This document shows, piece by piece, positions 7,469-15,714 of a stretch of 48,553 bases of DNA (positions are counted from its first letter, which is position 1; each line of letters begins with the position of its first letter). This DNA comes from Streptomyces populi (GTDB lineage Bacteria > Actinomycetota > Actinomycetes > Streptomycetales > Streptomycetaceae). The position numbers were made by a program, and so were the translations under genes. A model generated the notes under the pieces. The model was not told the DNA's origin, made no database searches, and was given only the letters and a program-made list of their open reading frames with translations. The stretch spans positions 1 through 48,553 of the forward strand of contig NZ_KZ626902.1 in NCBI RefSeq assembly GCF_002911015.1, written 5' to 3'.

Positions 7469-9400
7469 ATGTCCGCAACACCCCACCAGCCCACAGTCAC
7501 CGAACGCGAGGCCCGGCAGGTAGCCGAGGCCGCGCGCGAACAGGGCTGGCAGAAGCCCAGCTTCGCCAAGGAGCTCTTCCTCGGCCGCTTCCGGCTCGAC
7601 CTCATCCACCCGCACCCGCTCCCGGCCGCCGAGGACACACTGCGCGGCGAGGAGTTCCTGGCCAAACTGCGGGACTTCTGCGAGACGAAGATCGACTCCG
7701 CCCGGATCGAACGGGAGGCGCGGATCCCGGACGAGACCATCACCGGGCTCAAGGAGCTCGGCGCCCTCGGCATGAAGATCGACACCAAGTACGGCGGCCT
7801 CGGCCTCACCCAGGTGTACTACAACAAGGCCCTCGCCCTGGTCGGCTCGGTGAACCCGGCGCTCGGCGCGCTGCTCTCCGCCCACCAGTCGATCGGTGTG
7901 CCGCAGCCGCTGAAGCTCTTCGGCACCCAGGAACAGCGGGACACCTTCCTGCCGCGCTGCGCCCGCACCGACATCTCCGCCTTCCTGCTCACCGAACCGG
8001 ACGTCGGCTCCGACCCGGCGCGGCTCGCCACGACCGCCGTCCGGGACGGCGACGACTACGTCCTCGACGGGGTGAAACTCTGGACGACCAACGGCGTCGT
8101 CGCCGACCTCCTCGTGGTCATGGCGCGCGTCCCGAAGTCCGAGGAGGGCAAGGGCGGCATCACGGCCTTCGTGGTGGAGGCCGCCTCGGAGGGCGTCACC
8201 GTCGAGAACCGCAACGCGTTCATGGGCCTGCGCGGCCTGGAGAACGGCGTCACCCGCTTCCACCGGGTGCGGGTACCGGCCGCCAACCGCATCGGACCCG
8301 AGGGCGCGGGCCTGAAGATCGCCCTCACCACCCTCAACACCGGCCGTCTCTCGCTGCCCGCCATGTGCGCGGGCGCGGGCAAGTGGTGCCTGAAGATCGC
8401 CCGCGAGTGGACGTCGGTGCGGGAGCAGTGGGGCAAGCCGGTCGCCCTCCACGAGGCCGTCGGCTCCAAGATCTCCTTCATCGCGGCCACCACCTTCGCG
8501 CTCGAGGCCGTCCTCGACCTGTCGTCGCAGATGGCCGACGAGAACCGCAACGACATCCGCATCGAGGCCGCCCTCGCCAAGCTCTACGGCTCCGAGATGG
8601 CCTGTCTGATGGCCGACGAACTGGTCCAGATCCGCGGCGGCCGCGGCTTCGAGACGGCCGCCTCGCTGGCGGCCCGCGGCGAGCGCGCGGTCCCCGCCGA
8701 GCAGGTCCTGCGCGACCTGCGCATCAACCGCATCTTCGAGGGCTCCACCGAGATCATGCACCTGCTGATCGCCCGGGAGGCCGTCGACGCCCACCTCTCG
8801 GTCGCCGGAGACCTCATCGACCCCGACAAGTCGCTCTCCGAGAAGGCGAAGGCGGGCGCGAACGCCGGTGTCTTCTACGCCAAGTGGCTGCCGAAACTGG
8901 TCGCGGGAGCGGGCCAGCTCCCGCGCTCGTACAACGAGTTCCACCACGACGTGGACCTCTCCACCCATCTGCGCTACGTCGAGCGCAGCGCCCGCAAGCT
9001 CGCCCGGTCCACCTTCTACGCGATGTCGCGCTGGCAGGGCCGCATGGAGACCAAGCAGGGATTCCTGGGCCGGATCGTCGACATCGGCGCCGAGCTCTTC
9101 GCGATGAGCGCGGCCTGCGTGCGGGCCGAACTCCTGCGCACCCAGGGCGACCACGGGCGCGAGGCCTACCAGCTCGCCGACGCCTTCTGCCGCCAGTCCC
9201 GCATCCGCGTCGAGGAGCTCTTCGGACGCCTGTGGACCAACACCGACGACATCGACCGCAAGGTCGTCAAGGGCGTCCTGTCCGGTACCTACACCTGGCT
9301 GGAGGAAGGCGTCCTCGACCCCTCGGGCGACGGTCCCTGGATCGCCGATGCCACCCCCGGCGCGAGCACCCGGGAGAACGTGCACCGGCCCATCCGCTGA
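7469..9400 (+). CDS. Acyl-CoA dehydrogenase family protein (long form)
   Basis: A 643-residue FAD-dependent dehydrogenase that would oxidise an acyl-CoA thioester to the enoyl-CoA. The ATG at 7469 is preferred because GAGGTGAG lies 5 nt before it; a GTG at 7460 is possible. Family marks are AFLLTEPDVGSDPARLATTAV, KLWTTNGVVADLLVV, REQWGKPVALHEAVG and the FEGSTEIMHLL segment, where Glu424 is the expected catalytic base. The final ~190 residues go beyond the classic ~390-residue fold, as in VLCAD/FadE-like long forms; that extension is helical in character. Substrate cannot be told from sequence. It is monocistronic by spacing. Confidence 0.88.
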   Translation: MSATPHQPTVTEREARQVAEAAREQGWQKPSFAKELFLGRFRLDLIHPHPLPAAEDTLRGEEFLAKLRDFCETKIDSARIEREARIPDETITGLKELGALGMKIDTKYGGLGLTQVYYNKALALVGSVNPALGALLSAHQSIGVPQPLKLFGTQEQRDTFLPRCARTDISAFLLTEPDVGSDPARLATTAVRDGDDYVLDGVKLWTTNGVVADLLVVMARVPKSEEGKGGITAFVVEAASEGVTVENRNAFMGLRGLENGVTRFHRVRVPAANRIGPEGAGLKIALTTLNTGRLSLPAMCAGAGKWCLKIAREWTSVREQWGKPVALHEAVGSKISFIAATTFALEAVLDLSSQMADENRNDIRIEAALAKLYGSEMACLMADELVQIRGGRGFETAASLAARGERAVPAEQVLRDLRINRIFEGSTEIMHLLIAREAVDAHLSVAGDLIDPDKSLSEKAKAGANAGVFYAKWLPKLVAGAGQLPRSYNEFHHDVDLSTHLRYVERSARKLARSTFYAMSRWQGRMETKQGFLGRIVDIGAELFAMSAACVRAELLRTQGDHGREAYQLADAFCRQSRIRVEELFGRLWTNTDDIDRKVVKGVLSGTYTWLEEGVLDPSGDGPWIADATPGASTRENVHRPIR

Positions 9401-9882
9401 CGCCCTCCCCGGTGGTGCGCACCCGCCGCGTCCGCCGCCGCGCCGTCCGTCGACGCCCCGTCCGCGCGCCGGCGGCGAACGCGACGGCGGACGGGGCCTC
9501 CGCCACGCGTCCCGGCGGTTCCCCTCCACCGCGCCGGCGCCCGACACGGCCGACGACGCGGTTGAAGACGTGTTCGCCCCGTGTCGCCGCCCGGGACGAC
9601 GCCGGCCGTTCCCGGGCCCGTCGGCGGACGGCCCGCGTGCCACCGCCCCCGGTTGCCGAACCCGGTCCCCGGGCGCCGCGGCGAGCGCTGACCTGCGGAC
9701 CGGCGGGGCGTGAGGTCCTGCCACGGTCCCGCGGGCGGGCACCGCCCACCGTGGCCCGTACGGACCGCCCGCTCTCCGCCGGGGCCCCTCGGCGCGGCCG
9801 GGCACCACCGGTCACGGGGACGGACGGCGGCAATGAGGGACGCCCTGTCCTCCGGCCGATGCGATGCGGCCACAATGGGGGA
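9401..9882. other. 482-bp gap between acyl-CoA dehydrogenase and dxr
   Basis: Reading frames here are low-complexity Arg/Pro/Ala translations typical of noncoding high-GC DNA, and none has a plausible start with a ribosome site. The only clear element is the inverted repeat at 9455-9497. Confidence 0.55.
9455..9497 (+). terminator. Putative terminator after acyl-CoA dehydrogenase
   Basis: Perfect 11-bp arms GCCCCGTCCGC (9455-9465) and GCGGACGGGGC (9487-9497) with a 21-nt GC-rich loop, 54 nt after the stop. Confidence 0.5.
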
Positions 9883-11139
9883 ATGAGCGACAGTCCAGCC
9901 CCCCTCGCTGATCCGCATCTCGTCTTCGACCCCGTGAACGGAGTCCGGGATGTCGTGATCCTCGGATCCACCGGCTCGATCGGCACCCAGGCCATCGACC
10001 TCGTGCTGCGCAACCCCGACCGGTTCCGGGTCACCGCGCTGTCCGCCGCCGGCGGCAGGACCGACCTGCTCGCCGAGCAGGCCCACCGGCTGCGGGTACG
10101 GACGGTCGCCGTGGCGCGCGAGGACGCCGTCCCCGCGCTCAGGGAGGCACTCGCGGCCCGCTACGCACCCGGCGAGACCCTTCCCGAGATCCTCGCCGGC
10201 CCCGACGCGGCCACCCAGGTCGCCGCGTCGGACTGCCACACCGTCCTGAACGGCATCACCGGTTCCATCGGCCTCGCGCCCACCCTCGCCGCGCTGGAGG
10301 CGGGCCGCACCCTCGCGCTCGCCAACAAGGAGTCGCTCATCGTCGGCGGCCCGCTGGTCAAGGCGCTGGCGAAGCCGGGCCAGATCATCCCGGTCGACTC
10401 CGAGCACGCGGCCCTCTTCCAGGCACTGGCCTCCGGCACCCGCGCGGACGTGCGCAAGCTCGTTGTGACCGCCTCCGGCGGCCCGTTCCGCGGCCGGACG
10501 AAGGCGGAGCTGGCGGACGTGAAGCCGGCCGACGCCCTCGCGCACCCCACCTGGGCCATGGGCCCGGTCATCACCGTCAACTCCGCGACCCTGGTCAACA
10601 AGGGACTGGAAGTCATCGAGGCGCACCTCCTCTACGACATTCCCTTCGACCGCATTGAGGTGGTCGTGCACCCGCAGTCGTATGTCCACTCGATGGTGGA
10701 ATTCACGGACGGCTCGACGATGGCCCAGGCGACGCCCCCCGACATGCGGGGGCCCATCGCCATCGGCATCGGCTGGCCCGAGCGCGTCCCGGACGCGGCG
10801 CCCGCCTTCGACTGGACGAAGGCGTCGAGCTGGGAGTTCTTCCCGCTCGACGACGACGCCTTCCCGTCGGTGGGACTCGCCCGGCACGTGGGGCAGCTCG
10901 CGGGTACGGCCCCGGCGGTGTTCAATGCCGCCAACGAGGAGTGCGTGGACGCGTTCCTGAACGGCGCGCTGGCGTTCAACGGGATCATGGAGACCGTCAC
11001 CCGGGTCGTCGAGGAACACGGCACACCGCGTACGGGAACTTCCCTGACCGTCGCGGACGTCCTCGAAGCGGAGACCTGGGCGCGCGCCCGGGCCCGTGAA
11101 CTGACGGCACAGACGACAATCGCGGAGGCTCGTGCATGA
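9883..11139 (+). CDS. dxr: 1-deoxy-D-xylulose 5-phosphate reductoisomerase
   Basis: A 418-residue enzyme that converts DXP to MEP with NADPH, the second step of the MEP isoprenoid pathway. The nucleotide-binding motif ILGSTGSIGTQ begins near residue 26. LANKESLIVGG, the metal site VDSEHAALFQAL (Asp172, Glu174), TLVNKGLEVIEAHLL and YDIPFDRIEVVVHPQSYVHSMVEF are all present, so the enzyme looks intact. The ATG at 9883 has GGGGGA directly before it. The stop overlaps the start of the site-2 protease gene (ATGA), and ispG follows, so two MEP enzymes bracket the protease in one conserved cluster. Confidence 0.97.
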   Translation: MSDSPAPLADPHLVFDPVNGVRDVVILGSTGSIGTQAIDLVLRNPDRFRVTALSAAGGRTDLLAEQAHRLRVRTVAVAREDAVPALREALAARYAPGETLPEILAGPDAATQVAASDCHTVLNGITGSIGLAPTLAALEAGRTLALANKESLIVGGPLVKALAKPGQIIPVDSEHAALFQALASGTRADVRKLVVTASGGPFRGRTKAELADVKPADALAHPTWAMGPVITVNSATLVNKGLEVIEAHLLYDIPFDRIEVVVHPQSYVHSMVEFTDGSTMAQATPPDMRGPIAIGIGWPERVPDAAPAFDWTKASSWEFFPLDDDAFPSVGLARHVGQLAGTAPAVFNAANEECVDAFLNGALAFNGIMETVTRVVEEHGTPRTGTSLTVADVLEAETWARARARELTAQTTIAEARA

Positions 11140-12440
11140 CGACCCTGATGATGATCCTCGGCATAGTCGTCTTCGTGCTCGGGCTGCTGATCTCGATCGC
11201 GTGGCACGAGCTGGGACATCTGTCGACGGCCAAACTCTTCGGCATCCGGGTGCCGCAGTACATGGTGGGCTTCGGGCCGACCATCTGGTCGCGCAAGAAG
11301 GGCGAGACCGAGTACGGCATCAAGGCCGTTCCGCTCGGCGGCTACATCCGCATGATCGGCATGTTCCCGCCCGGCCCGGACGGCCGGATCGAGGCCCGCT
11401 CGACGTCCCCCTTCCGGGGCATGATCGAGGACGCCCGCTCCGCCGCCTTCGAGGAACTGAGGCCCGGGGACGAGACCCGCCTCTTCTACACGCGCAAGCC
11501 GTGGAAGCGCGTGATCGTGATGTTCGCCGGCCCCTTCATGAACCTGATCCTGGCCGTGGCGATCTTCCTCGGCGTGATGATGACGTTCGGCGTCCAGACC
11601 CAGACCACCACGGTCAGTACGGTCTCCCCCTGCGTGATCCAGGCCAGCGAGAACCGCGACAAGTGCACGAAGAAGGACCCGGTCGCGCCCGCCGCGGAGG
11701 CGGGACTCAAGCCCGGTGACAAGATCGTCGCCTTCAACGGCACGCCCGTCTCGGACTGGTCCGCGCTTCAGTCCGACATCCGGGCCAACCCCGGTAAGAA
11801 GGTCATGATCACCGTCGACCGCAAGGGCGAGCAGCTCAGCCTCACCGCCCACCTGGTCAAGAACACGGTCAGCAAGACGGACGGCAGCGGCGGCTACGTG
11901 GAGGGCAAGTACGTGGAGGCCGGCTGGTTCGGCTTCACGCCCGCCACCGGCATCGTCGAGCAGTCCTTCGGCCAGTCCGTCGACCGCATGGGCGACATGA
12001 TGCAGAACGGCGTCGAGTCCCTGGTGTCGCTGCCCGGCAAGGTCCCCGACCTGTGGAACGCGGCCTTCGGCGACGCCCCGCGCAAGGCCGACTCCCCGAT
12101 GGGCGTGGTCGGCGCGGCCCGCATCGGCGGCGACGTCTTCACCCTGGACATCCCGGCCTCGCAGCAGGTCGCGATGATGCTCCTGCTGGTCGCCGGGTTC
12201 AACCTCTCGCTGTTCCTGTTCAACATGCTCCCGCTGCTCCCGCTCGACGGCGGGCACATCGCGGGAGCCCTGTGGGAGTCGCTGCGGCGCCACACGGCGA
12301 GGGTGCTCCGGCGCCCCGACCCGGGCCCGTTCGACGTGGCGAAGCTGATGCCGGTGGCCTACGTGGTGGCCGGGATCTTCGTCTGCTTCACGGTCCTCGT
12401 CCTGATCGCGGACGTCGTCAATCCCGTGAAAATCTCTTAG
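11136..12440 (+). CDS. RseP/S2P-type intramembrane zinc metalloprotease
   Basis: A 434-residue M50 family site-2 protease. The first transmembrane helix carries the zinc motif WHELGH (His24, Glu25, His28); a PDZ domain occupies about residues 170-260 (AAEAGLKPGDKIVAFNG). The third zinc ligand lies in NMLPLLPLDGGH (Asp371), followed by a last membrane helix (VVAGIFVCFTVLVLIA). Such enzymes cut membrane-bound anti-sigma factors or signal-peptide remnants inside the membrane. The substrate is not evident. It overlaps dxr by 4 nt and is followed by a hairpin before ispG. Confidence 0.93.
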   Translation: MTTLMMILGIVVFVLGLLISIAWHELGHLSTAKLFGIRVPQYMVGFGPTIWSRKKGETEYGIKAVPLGGYIRMIGMFPPGPDGRIEARSTSPFRGMIEDARSAAFEELRPGDETRLFYTRKPWKRVIVMFAGPFMNLILAVAIFLGVMMTFGVQTQTTTVSTVSPCVIQASENRDKCTKKDPVAPAAEAGLKPGDKIVAFNGTPVSDWSALQSDIRANPGKKVMITVDRKGEQLSLTAHLVKNTVSKTDGSGGYVEGKYVEAGWFGFTPATGIVEQSFGQSVDRMGDMMQNGVESLVSLPGKVPDLWNAAFGDAPRKADSPMGVVGAARIGGDVFTLDIPASQQVAMMLLLVAGFNLSLFLFNMLPLLPLDGGHIAGALWESLRRHTARVLRRPDPGPFDVAKLMPVAYVVAGIFVCFTVLVLIADVVNPVKIS

Positions 12441-12458
12441 TCACACTGCGTTGACGGT

Positions 12459-12483
12459 GGCCGGGCACCCTGGGTGTCCGGCC
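12459..12483 (+). terminator. Hairpin after the dxr-protease operon
   Basis: GGCCGGGCAC and GTGTCCGGCC pair with one G-U and a 5-nt loop, 18 nt after the protease stop. Confidence 0.55.
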
Positions 12484-12520
12484 ATCTTCCGTTCGGCGGG
12501 TTTGAACGCCGGGGGCGTGA

Positions 12521-12549
12521 TGTGCCCGGTGGCGCGCCCGTACCATAAT
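12521..12549 (+). promoter_or_regulatory. Possible ispG promoter
   Basis: A CATAAT -10-like hexamer (12544-12549) is preceded at 17 bp by a weak TGTGCC (12521-12526). The AT-rich -10 stands out in a GC-rich gap and would give a leader of about 55 nt. Confidence 0.35.
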
Positions 12550-12610
12550 CTCGAACCCCGGAGCCCAGGATTTCCGGGACCTTGATCCACAACTTGGGGT
12601 TGCACAGCAG

Positions 12611-13768
12611 ATGACTGCGATTTCTCTCGGCATGCCGTCCGTTCCGACCAAGCTGGCCGAGCGCCGCAAGACCCGGCAGATCCAGGTCGGGACCGTGGCC
12701 GTGGGCGGAGACGCACCCGTCTCGGTGCAGTCGATGACGACCACGCGCACGTCGGACATCGGCGCCACGCTCCAGCAGATCGCCGAGCTGACCGCGTCCG
12801 GCTGCCAGATCGTGCGGGTCGCCTGTCCCACGCAGGACGACGCGGACGCGCTCGCGACCATCGCCAAGAAGTCGCAGATCCCGGTGATCGCGGACATCCA
12901 CTTCCAGCCGAAGTACGTGTTCGCCGCGATCGAGGCCGGCTGCGCGGCCGTGCGCGTCAACCCCGGCAACATCAAGCAGTTCGACGACCAGGTCAAGGAG
13001 ATCGCGCGGGCCGCGAAGGACACCGGCACCCCGATCCGCATCGGCGTCAACGCGGGTTCGCTCGACAAGCGGCTGCTCCAGAAGTACGGCAAGGCGACGC
13101 CCGAGGCGCTGGTGGAGTCCGCGCTGTGGGAGGCCTCCCTCTTCGAGGAGCACGACTTCCACGACATCAAGATCTCGGTCAAGCACAACGACCCGGTCGT
13201 CATGGTCAACGCCTACCGTCAGCTCGCCGCCGCCTGCGACTACCCGCTGCACCTCGGCGTCACCGAGGCCGGCCCCGCCTTCCAGGGCACCATCAAGTCG
13301 GCCGTCGCCTTCGGCGCCCTGCTCTCCGAGGGCATCGGCGACACCATCCGCGTCTCCCTCTCGGCCCCGCCGGTCGAGGAGGTCAAGGTCGGCCTGCAGA
13401 TCCTCCAGTCGCTGAACCTCCGCCAGCGCGGTCTGGAGATCGTCTCCTGCCCGTCCTGCGGCCGCGCCCAGGTCGACGTCTACAAGCTGGCCGAGGAGGT
13501 CACCGCCGGCCTCACCGGCATGGAGGTGCCGCTCCGCGTCGCCGTCATGGGCTGTGTCGTCAACGGTCCCGGCGAGGCCCGCGAGGCCGACCTCGGCGTC
13601 GCCTCCGGCAACGGCAAGGGCCAGATCTTCGTCAAGGGCGAGGTCATCAAGACCGTCCCCGAGTCGAAGATCGTGGAGACCCTCATCGAAGAGGCCATGA
13701 AGCTCGCCGAGCAGATGGAGGCCGACGGCGTCGCCTCCGGCGAGCCCACGATCTCCGTGGCGGGCTGA
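12611..13768 (+). CDS. ispG: 4-hydroxy-3-methylbut-2-en-1-yl diphosphate synthase (flavodoxin/ferredoxin)
   Basis: A 385-residue MEP pathway enzyme that reduces MEcPP to HMBPP with a [4Fe-4S] cluster. The N-terminal TIM-barrel part shows VQSMTTTRTSDI, VIADIHFQPKYV and RVNPGN; the C-terminal cluster domain has SCPSCGRAQVD (Cys280, Cys283), MGCVVNGPGE (Cys315) with the following Glu as third and fourth ligands. Length and motifs are normal for the short bacterial form. It sits downstream of dxr and the site-2 protease but is separated by a hairpin and a possible promoter. Confidence 0.97.
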   Translation: MTAISLGMPSVPTKLAERRKTRQIQVGTVAVGGDAPVSVQSMTTTRTSDIGATLQQIAELTASGCQIVRVACPTQDDADALATIAKKSQIPVIADIHFQPKYVFAAIEAGCAAVRVNPGNIKQFDDQVKEIARAAKDTGTPIRIGVNAGSLDKRLLQKYGKATPEALVESALWEASLFEEHDFHDIKISVKHNDPVVMVNAYRQLAAACDYPLHLGVTEAGPAFQGTIKSAVAFGALLSEGIGDTIRVSLSAPPVEEVKVGLQILQSLNLRQRGLEIVSCPSCGRAQVDVYKLAEEVTAGLTGMEVPLRVAVMGCVVNGPGEAREADLGVASGNGKGQIFVKGEVIKTVPESKIVETLIEEAMKLAEQMEADGVASGEPTISVAG

Positions 13769-13866
13769 CCCCGCCGCCCGCGGCCGGGCGAGAACGGACA
13801 CCTCGCCCGGCCTCAGGGACGCGTGGAACGAGCCCGCGCGTCCGAGTTGCGGCCAGGCGGACTTCC

Positions 13867-13917
13867 AGGGGCGCGGGGAACTGCGCGCCCGGCCCCAGCG
13901 TGCCCGCACCCGGGCGA
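13867..13917 (+). repeat. Interspersed intergenic repeat, copy 1
   Basis: Begins AGGGGCGCGGGGAACTGCGC and ends CCGCACCCGGGCGA. This is a member of the common streptomycete GC-rich intergenic repeat; a near-identical copy lies about 75 bp downstream. Confidence 0.65.
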
Positions 13918-13990
13918 TCACCCCTGGCACCGTCCCGGCAGCCGCAGGCGACAAGGCTCCCTTTCGAGCTCCGGTCGGGCGGAGCCACCC

Positions 13991-14040
13991 AGGGGCGCGG
14001 AGAACTGCGCGCCCGGCCCCCACGACCCGCACCCGGGCGA
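13991..14040 (+). repeat. Interspersed intergenic repeat, copy 2
   Basis: Same element as at 13867: AGGGGCGCGGAGAACTGCGC followed by GCCCGGCCCC and CCGCACCCGGGCGA. The whole 395-bp ispG-acetyltransferase gap holds no convincing gene and is mostly these two copies and their spacers. Confidence 0.65.
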
Positions 14041-14163
14041 CGGACACTGGGCCCCACCCCCGTGGCCCCTGCCCCCCTGTCCGGCCAGAGGACCCGGCAG
14101 CGGGGCACAATCCCGCCAGGTACAGTGCGGAGACCAGCAGATCCCAGGGTGAGGCCCCCGCAC

Positions 14164-15012
14164 GTGTTGACCCAGACCACCACCAGGGTCCTCGAACCGA
14201 GTGACCTGGACGCCGCGCTCGCCGTCCTCGGCCGTGAGCCGGTGGCGAACGCCTTCGTCACCTCCCGAGTGCAGATCGCCGGGCTCGACCCATGGCGGCT
14301 CGGCGGCGAGATGTGGGGCTGGTACGAGGACGGCATGCTCCAGTCCCTCTGCTACGCGGGCGCCAACCTCGTCCCGATCTGCGCCACCCCCCGCGCCGTG
14401 CGCGGCTTCGCCGACCGGGCCCGCAGGGGCGGCCGCCGCTGCTCCTCGATCGTCGGGCCCGCCGAACCCACCGCCCAGCTGTGGCGGCTGCTCGAACCGA
14501 GCTGGGGCCCGGCCCGCGAGATCCGCGCCCACCAGCCGCTGATGGTGACCGACCGGCTGCCCGCCGACGTCACCCCGGATCCGTACGTCCGCCGCATCCG
14601 CAAGGACGAGATGGAGACGATCATGCCGGCCTGCGTCGCCATGTTCACCGAGGAGGTCGGCGTCTCGCCGCTGGCCGGCGACGGCGGTCTGCTCTACCAG
14701 GCCCGGGTCGCCGAACTCGTCGGCTCCGGCCGGTCCTTCGCCCGCCTCGACCAGGACGGCAACGTCGTCTTCAAGGCGGAGATCGGCGCCGCGACCGCCG
14801 AGGCCTGCCAGATCCAGGGGGTGTGGGTGGCCCCCGAACACCGGGGCCGGGGACTCGCGGCCCCCGGCATGGCGGCCGTGCTGCGCTACGCCCTCGCCGA
14901 TGTCGCCCCGGTCGTCAGCCTCTACGTCAACGACTTCAACACGGCGGCGCGGGCGACGTACCGCCGCGTCGGGTTCCAGGAGGCCGGAGCGTTCATGAGC
15001 GTCCTGTTCTGA
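14164..15012 (+). CDS. GNAT-family acetyltransferase with DUF4081-type N-terminal half
   Basis: A 282-residue protein starting at GTG 14164 with AGGGTGAGG 9 nt upstream. The C-terminal ~120 residues form a GNAT domain with the acetyl-CoA loop QIQGVWVAPEHRGRGLAAPGMAAVL and the closing VSLYVNDFNTAARATYRRVGF. The N-terminal half (VLGREPVANAFVTSRVQIAGLDP) resembles the DUF4081 domain often fused to actinobacterial GNATs. In the acetyl-CoA loop the usual R/Q-x-x-G-x-G/A pattern reads RGRGLA, which is acceptable. The substrate is unknown. Confidence 0.82.
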   Translation: MLTQTTTRVLEPSDLDAALAVLGREPVANAFVTSRVQIAGLDPWRLGGEMWGWYEDGMLQSLCYAGANLVPICATPRAVRGFADRARRGGRRCSSIVGPAEPTAQLWRLLEPSWGPAREIRAHQPLMVTDRLPADVTPDPYVRRIRKDEMETIMPACVAMFTEEVGVSPLAGDGGLLYQARVAELVGSGRSFARLDQDGNVVFKAEIGAATAEACQIQGVWVAPEHRGRGLAAPGMAAVLRYALADVAPVVSLYVNDFNTAARATYRRVGFQEAGAFMSVLF

Positions 15013-15073
15013 CGCCCGGTACGGGCCCGCCGGGACCTCACGCGTCACACGGTCCGCCAGGTAGTCTCCCGGC

Positions 15074-15643
15074 ATGCTGCGCTTTCCCGGTCACGGCCAC
15101 CGCGACGCCGACGACGTGGTCATCGGTCCGCTGGATCTCGCCGCGCGCGTCGACGAGGCGCTCGCCGTACAGGCGCTCGCCTTCGGGCTGGGCGCCGACG
15201 AGATCGCCGTACGGCGCCAGATCGTGCTGCGCCACCTGACCTACCCGGGAGCCCGCGCGCTCGGCGCCACCACCACCGACGGACGGCTCGTGGGCTTCGT
15301 CTACGGCATGCCCAACGACCGCGCGCACTGGTGGTCCACCGTCGTCGAACCGTACCTGCGCGCCCAGGACAACGACGGCTGGCTCGACGACTCCTTCGTG
15401 ATCACCGAACTGCACGTCCACCCCCGTTTCCAGAACCGGGGCGTCGGCCGCACCCTGATCACCGCGATCACGGACTCGGCGGCCGAGCCCCGCTCGATCC
15501 TCTCCGCGATCGACATCGACAGCCCGGCCCGAGGCCTGTACCGCTCCCTCGGCTACGAGGACCTCGCGCGGCAGGTCCTGTTCCCCAGCGCACCCAAGCC
15601 GTACGCCGTGATGGGCGCCCCCCTCCCGCTGCGACACCCCTAA
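15074..15643 (+). CDS. GNAT-family N-acetyltransferase
   Basis: A 189-residue single GNAT domain. The acetyl-CoA binding segment ELHVHPRFQNRGVGRTLI and the later SPARGLYRSLGYEDL motif are clear. It follows the preceding acetyltransferase by 61 bp on the same strand and precedes proS by 71 bp. The acceptor substrate cannot be inferred. Confidence 0.82.
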   Translation: MLRFPGHGHRDADDVVIGPLDLAARVDEALAVQALAFGLGADEIAVRRQIVLRHLTYPGARALGATTTDGRLVGFVYGMPNDRAHWWSTVVEPYLRAQDNDGWLDDSFVITELHVHPRFQNRGVGRTLITAITDSAAEPRSILSAIDIDSPARGLYRSLGYEDLARQVLFPSAPKPYAVMGAPLPLRHP

Positions 15644-15714
15644 TGGATTTCCGGGGACGGCCGCTGCCCGGCTAACCTCCAGACATCACCCTTACGCAGC
15701 AGGAGTCGAGAATC

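Noticed and set aside
9267..10034. 255-residue minus-strand frame in the gap before dxr
   Set aside because: Arg/Gly/Pro-rich without motifs, and overlaps the ends of both flanking genes.
15644..15714. T-box leader before proS
   Set aside because: The gap is only 71 bp and lacks a T-box sequence or terminator/antiterminator pair.
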